A stretch of 64,000 bases of DNA from Leuctra nigra. Lineage: Eukaryota > Arthropoda > Insecta > Plecoptera > Leuctridae. The notes below the pieces were generated by a model. It was not told the DNA's origin and ran no database searches. It saw only the letters and a list, made by a program, of their open reading frames with translations. Positions 59,038 through 64,000 of this stretch are shown here, one piece after another. The number at the start of each line of letters is the position of its first letter. Positions within the stretch are counted from its first letter, which is position 1. Position numbers and translations under genes: made by a program. The DNA lies in assembly GCA_934045905.1 (NCBI GenBank), contig OW203761.1, forward strand, positions 33,840,964 to 33,904,963, read 5' to 3'.

Positions 59038-62000
59038 TAACTGATTCAATTAAAATTAGTGTCAGTTTGTTGACACAGTTTGTGTCAGGTTCCTGCATCG
59101 AGAAAGCAGTGTTAAGACCCACCCCTCCACAAGTGGCATAGTTCGTTGCAGGCTGCCGCGTTAAGCTTTATAACCCCTAATAAACTAAGACGAGCCTGTT
59201 TGATCATTTAAATAATATGTTTACAACATTTATACGGTCATTTAAAAACACGATGTATATTTTTTACGTTACCAAACTTTTTATTTTTCAAAACAAATTA
59301 AAATAATTTTGTTGATTTGAGAAATTCCGTTTATAATTGAGTAAAACTGGGTAAAACTCACTTCGAAAACTCTTATTATTCTTATTATTTCCTCTTCTCT
59401 TACTCTTCTTATTAGAATAGGCAATGATAAGCCAATTAATCCAATTATGAACCGAATTTTACAAAAACAAATGCGATTTCAATCCATTTTCTCTTGGGAA
59501 TTATTTTGTGAAGTCAAACATATAAAAATGGTATTTATTAAAGAGTAATAAACCATTCATACCAAGACGACTGTCATAAACGACCCTTCTGAAACACATT
59601 GTAAAAGTGTATGATGATGCACAGTGCAACTGTCAATAGAAAAGCTATCAGGACGATGCAGCGATGAGGAACTCTCACATTCTCTTGACCAATGTTATGA
59701 CAAAGTACATTGATTTTATGGACTGTAAAGTAATTCTATTGAAAATGCCACAAATGATAATTACTTTGTTTTGCACATTTCATTTGCTTTGTATAAGGTT
59801 AAAACTTGAAAGCACCGCGCATTCTCTTGCATTGTGGGTAGAATAAAAGAATTTCCATTCTCGACGAATCAGTCCGCAGTTACAATCTATTGACTAAATA
59901 AGGACTCAATTCTCTCGTTTCTACAGGAATGCATTGATCGCTCAATATAAAAACTACCCGCGTTTATTCTGGATAAAATCAGTTACTTTGAAGCAGGCGA
60001 CAAACGTCATGGTATGCAAATCGGAGGAGAATTATACATTTGAAATGCGTGCAGACAAATGATTATAATTGAGTGGGAATGGCAAAGTCACTCCCATACA
60101 TAGAGGCACAATAATCACTGTGATTCAGATTTATCTCTTCGATCAACAATGTCGATTTCACGATATTGCTCAAAACATTGCTAATAAGTAATATTATTTA
60201 ATTAATAATACACTATTTTATTTTTCATCTTGCATATAAAATTGCGTAGAAAGTTTAAGACGCTTAAACATGCGGTCTTCACACGGTTTGCCAGTGCGGT
60301 GCAGTTGGCAATAAATTATTGTTCCAGATTATAAAACAATGCGTACGTTTTTAATTAATCAGTTGTAATGAACACCTTTGCGTGTTGATTTCGTTTTGAA
60401 TGTAATGAAAAATTACAGCATCTTTTAATATTAATTGGGTTTGTTCACTTTTATTGTGTAATAACAATTGTAATAAAATATAGAAAATAACAATAACCGA
60501 ACTGTAACACTCCAATTAATCATATTTTTTAAAGTATAATTACAGTTTTTAAGCAAACGACGGCATTTAATGAATTAATGATACTTATGAAGCATTCCAT
60601 TCCATATTTTATAACTTCAATTTTTTTCTTCATCCAATGACGTGCTTACGAGGAAAGGAAAATGGAGATCTGAAGTCATAAACAAAAAATAATATTTAAC
60701 GATATATTAGAATGTATGTGCACCTAATGACATGACTTGCGTGAGGCGACCGCCCCATAGATATGTAAATAATTAGTAATGCCATGTTTTAAATGGTTGA
60801 TTTTCATGAAATTACAGTGGTATACACATTGTATTATTGTAGGCTATGATAAGTCCAATATAGGACAATATGATCGATTTGAGATGAAATAAAAATTTAA
60901 AAAATGACTAGAACTTGATTGATAAATTCCACAACCTCCTTACTTTAGACAGTTACAGATTGTTACAGATATCTTCGCTCCTCACTGCCAGCCGATAACT
61001 GATTGAGTGATTGTCAATATCGGATCGTCTGCATTGCTTTCACTCTTCAACTTCGCATTCCAACTCACGAAACACGTTCCAACGCGGCTGGACGATTATT
61101 AGGAACTTGTAAATTTTTTCCTAATACACTTTTAAATTAATAATTTAGTACATCAGTAGGTAATAAGGTCTGTGGGCAAAGTAGCAATTACTAGTAGATT
61201 TCATGATCATTATGCCCCTGGAGTGAAAGGGTAGCTGTATTGTGGGGAACGTAATTAACCTTTGCTTGCAGACGTGTTAGGTACGTGATGAGTCTTGGGA
61301 ATCTGCGAGCTGCAAGGTAGCCCGATGGCGTCAGTTGCTCATTCACAGATCAAAGGGAAGAGATTGATGGATCAACCATTGATTGAAAATAGCGGTTTAG
61401 AATAAGTTATTAGTGAAATCTTTGAATCTAACAGCGTCATATAATTAGCAGGATTTTTACCATTTCATTGTCCAAGGTGAAGTTCACTTATTCCAGTTTC
61501 AGGTTCTTCTTTTATTATCCAAATATTGAGAAGAAAAGTTTTGTAATAGGCCCATTCCCATGGCTGTAAAGTAGGTATTCTAAGCTGCTCAATCATTTCA
61601 TACACCTAATTCACGTAAAAGCTTCAAATTACTCCAAATGCTTAGATTAGCCTCCTAAATAAGGTAGAAGTGTTACGTTTTTCATTATGTGACTACTCAA
61701 ATTGTCAACAATTAATATGTATAAGTTGAGCGTTCGATCGCTCAAAAGCTCTAGCTTTATAGGAGAAGAAACTGTCTTGCCTCATTTCAACATACACGAG
61801 TACCTCTTTCTTTCTAAGACTACTCTTTACAATACTCTCTATGCACACATTTATTCTCATGACTGATATCTAGTTATAGATATCCCACATCCAATTAACA
61901 AAGGTCTTATTTATCTAAGCGGTTGCAACAATACGTCTTAGAACTTTTACTGTAGAATCTCATCTATACACCTGCCATGTGCAGGCTAATCCTTTTCACA

Positions 62001-62977
62001 CATATATAATGCGACATTCTTTGGTTCCTTTGGCCAACGAAAAGTGAAATGATACCTAGACATTTCCGAAAGTCTTGACCCTATACTATCAATCATTTTT
62101 CAGAAACAATTACTAGGTAATGAATACCAATTAATGTGGGCTAAGGAATGCTTGAGGCTAATATCTACGTAATAAATCAAGTTGGGACCAAAATTTAGAC
62201 TGATGATTGATATAAAAGGTTCGGTTGATCGGGTTTTATCGTCATTTGTTGGTGCGCGCGTCACGCTGAGGACAGGTTTGATGGTCCGAGGAGGTGACGA
62301 GGTCCAAACTGTTGGAAAAGCAATTAATTAGAATTTTATTTCTAGGCCCAAGTGATTAATAAATGTCCTCCTTTACCATTATTGTGACAGTCTCAGACAG
62401 CGTGGAATTTAGTTTTACAACAGAGACAAATTAGCTAATCCACTTAGCATGAAGATAAGAATCAGGATGAAGTAAAGCATTTTTTGATAAATACCACAAT
62501 TAATTAGGTAAGAGGCTGTAATTATTTTCCTGAGACCGAATTATTAAATTTCTCTAATTACGCAGTTTCGAAGTTCAAAACCATTATTAAAGCCAACGCA
62601 ACTCATTTTGCATAGTTGTTTTGAATGGCTCCAGAAAAAAATAGGGTGATCAATTGTGAAAGTTAATTAACAAAATGGAGTAAGCTTTTTGACTAATTTG
62701 AAGGCGTATTTATTCGATAAACTTCCGGGTAGTCGGTCATCTCTCATTGGTGGGCCTCGCGACCAATTCAGATATGAATTATAATAATGATAGAGGTTTA
62801 CATGTTTGGGGTCAACAATGGTCCGCCCTGAGGAGAGAAATCCAGACGATATTTAATCGAACTATCGCATGTTTGTTAATTAATTCCGATCAATTCCGAA
62901 GTTTTGAATCGGCAGCTGTCGGGACCAGTGGCGTGCCGAACCTTCCAACAATATCGATAGTCAAATTCTATGTAGTG

Positions 62978-63552
62978 TAGACAACTCATTAAGTCGTGAT
63001 AAAATCCAATGATAAAACAGTCGTGCAAATCACCCCTCTGTATACAAATATCTGTATTTTAGGCAACTTATACTACTTCTGTGTACGACTGGTAGTCGCG
63101 ATAGGGGGTAAGTTTTATCACAACTTAATGCGTTGGGTCAAGGGTGTATTCAGGGGGGGGGGGGGGCCGAGGGGGCCATGGTCCCCCCCCCCCCCCCGAA
63201 ATCAGGTTTTCATCTAAGAAAATAAGCACATTTAAAATAATATGTGAAAAAACACTTATAAATAAACAGATCATGTCAAAAACGTTCCAAAATGGTTAAA
63301 ATTGACTTAAAATTCCAAAATATTTCCAATTTTTGGATATTTTGTAATTTATAATTTTCCAAAATAGCTATTCACTGCGATTCAAAATTGCACCTAAATA
63401 AATGACCTTGATTCAAAATTTTCTCCGGGACTGCGCCCCCGAACCCCTTGTTTTTCACTGTGATTTAAAAAAATATTAGTAGTGTCCGGCCCCCCCCCCC
63501 CCCCCCCCCCCCCCCGAAATTTAATCCTGGATACGCCCTTGCGTTGGGTATA
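62978..63552. mobile_element. Mariner-like MITE, copy 2, split by a nested insertion
   Basis: 62978-63138 matches the MITE at 2283-2455 almost base for base in the interior, and its last bases, CGTTGGGTATAC, reappear at 63542 after the hAT-like element. The left terminal repeat is diverged (GACAACTCATTAAGTCGTGA). Confidence 0.75.
63139..63541. mobile_element. hAT-like MITE, 403 bp, nested in a mariner-like MITE
   Basis: Ends CAAGGGTGTATTCAGG and CCTGGATACGCCCTTG, 16-bp inverted repeats with two mismatches; exact 8-bp target duplication CGTTGGGT at 63131-63138 and 63542-63549. Long G and C tracts inside, no coding region. Confidence 0.85.
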
Positions 63553-64000
63553 CATATTATAACATTCCTCCGCCAGCCTTCTTTGATAGGACTAAAATAC
63601 CAGATCGATGGAGGACGTTGTATAAGAATATACAAATTGTAGTGATGTCGTCTTGAAATGTAAACAATGTGTGAAACCCACAAACCCCTCTCCCACGCAA
63701 TTGCTTAGGCTAATGTGGGTGTTAGTTATAGTAAAACCATAGAGGAACTGTAACATGTAACACAGTAACTTTGTGTACTTGAAACATGTGTCAATAACAT
63801 TACAACTTTGTATATATTGTGTAATAAATAAATCGTATTGTGATAATAAAACATATTGAAGTGCTGAGGATAGGTGAATAGCAAAGCAATAAGTTGAACC
63901 TCAATTCAAAACACTTGTCTGAACTAAACACTGTGCTTTAATGAAGTAAAACATTCGCAACCTAGTCCCAGTGAGTCTAGTGGGTAGCGAAAGGTGAAAA

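Larger units (their letters stand above)
46676..64000. other. Region upstream of Lac2 without a recognised gene
   Basis: 17 kb of AT-rich DNA. Recognised pieces: a G-run/C-run pair (51309-51483), a tRNA-like hairpin (51989-52093), an interspersed repeat (53175-54120), a non-LTR retrotransposon 3' end (54213-54720), a diverged repeat (58155-58380), the palindrome cluster (58381-59037) and a MITE with a nested hAT-like element (62978-63552). Open frames here are short and match nothing I know. Confidence 0.7.

Noticed and set aside
62930..62945. CAGTGGCGTGCCGAA as the left end of another hAT-like element.
   Set aside because: No matching inverted end or target duplication within reach.
1..64000. 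CRISPR arrays, bacterial operons or prophage.
   Set aside because: Intron-containing genes with GT-AG splice sites show eukaryotic nuclear DNA. The tandem arrays lack the regular repeat and unique-spacer pattern.

Overview
The window looks like insect nuclear DNA: AT-rich, intron-dense, and full of simple repeats and small transposon remnants. The only protein-coding genes I can support are two multicopper oxidases lying tail to tail. The cuticle laccase fixes the organism as an insect. A hemipteran such as a planthopper or leafhopper is my guess from general character, not something the sequence proves.

Minus strand, 46675 down to 6662: a complete laccase 2 gene (Lac2). Eleven exons join in frame with canonical GT-AG sites to give 728 codons (727 residues and a stop). 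The protein has a signal peptide, a cysteine-rich N-terminal region, three cupredoxin domains and all four copper-binding His/Cys motifs. Intron 1 is about 21 kb (25547-46563) and separates the signal-peptide exon from the rest. Laccase 2 is the secreted phenol oxidase that tans and hardens insect cuticle.

Plus strand, 1-3668: the last four exons of a second multicopper oxidase, running in from the left edge. It keeps the HxxHxH motif, but the C-terminal HCHxxxH copper motif has been replaced. It therefore resembles the non-catalytic multicopper-oxidase-related proteins of insects. Its last introns sit at the same positions and phases as those of Lac2, so the two genes share an origin.

Repeats: (1) four G/C-tract elements with short terminal inverted repeats and 8-bp target duplications, hAT-like (14633, 16948, 40578, 63139); (2) a mariner-like MITE in two copies (2283 and 62978), the second split by one of the hAT-like elements; (3) an unclassified repeat family bounded by GAGCGAGCG-type motifs (11003, 23490, 53175); (4) two 3' fragments of non-LTR retrotransposons (26564-27700 and 54213-54720); (5) several tandem arrays inside Lac2 introns; (6) two tRNA-Gly-like pseudogenes facing each other across Lac2 exon 6; (7) a tRNA-like hairpin at 51989-52093; (8) a cluster of inverted copies of a 22-bp motif with a perfect 60-bp palindrome at its core (58381-59037).

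The 17 kb upstream of Lac2 (46676-64000) shows no recognisable gene and should hold the Lac2 promoter and 5' untranslated region. I did not find a clear-cut new biological system. The most interesting items are a 135-bp tandem duplication of the end of Lac2 exon 9 whose extra copy has lost its splice donor, the copper-ligand-free oxidase beside Lac2, and the palindrome cluster.
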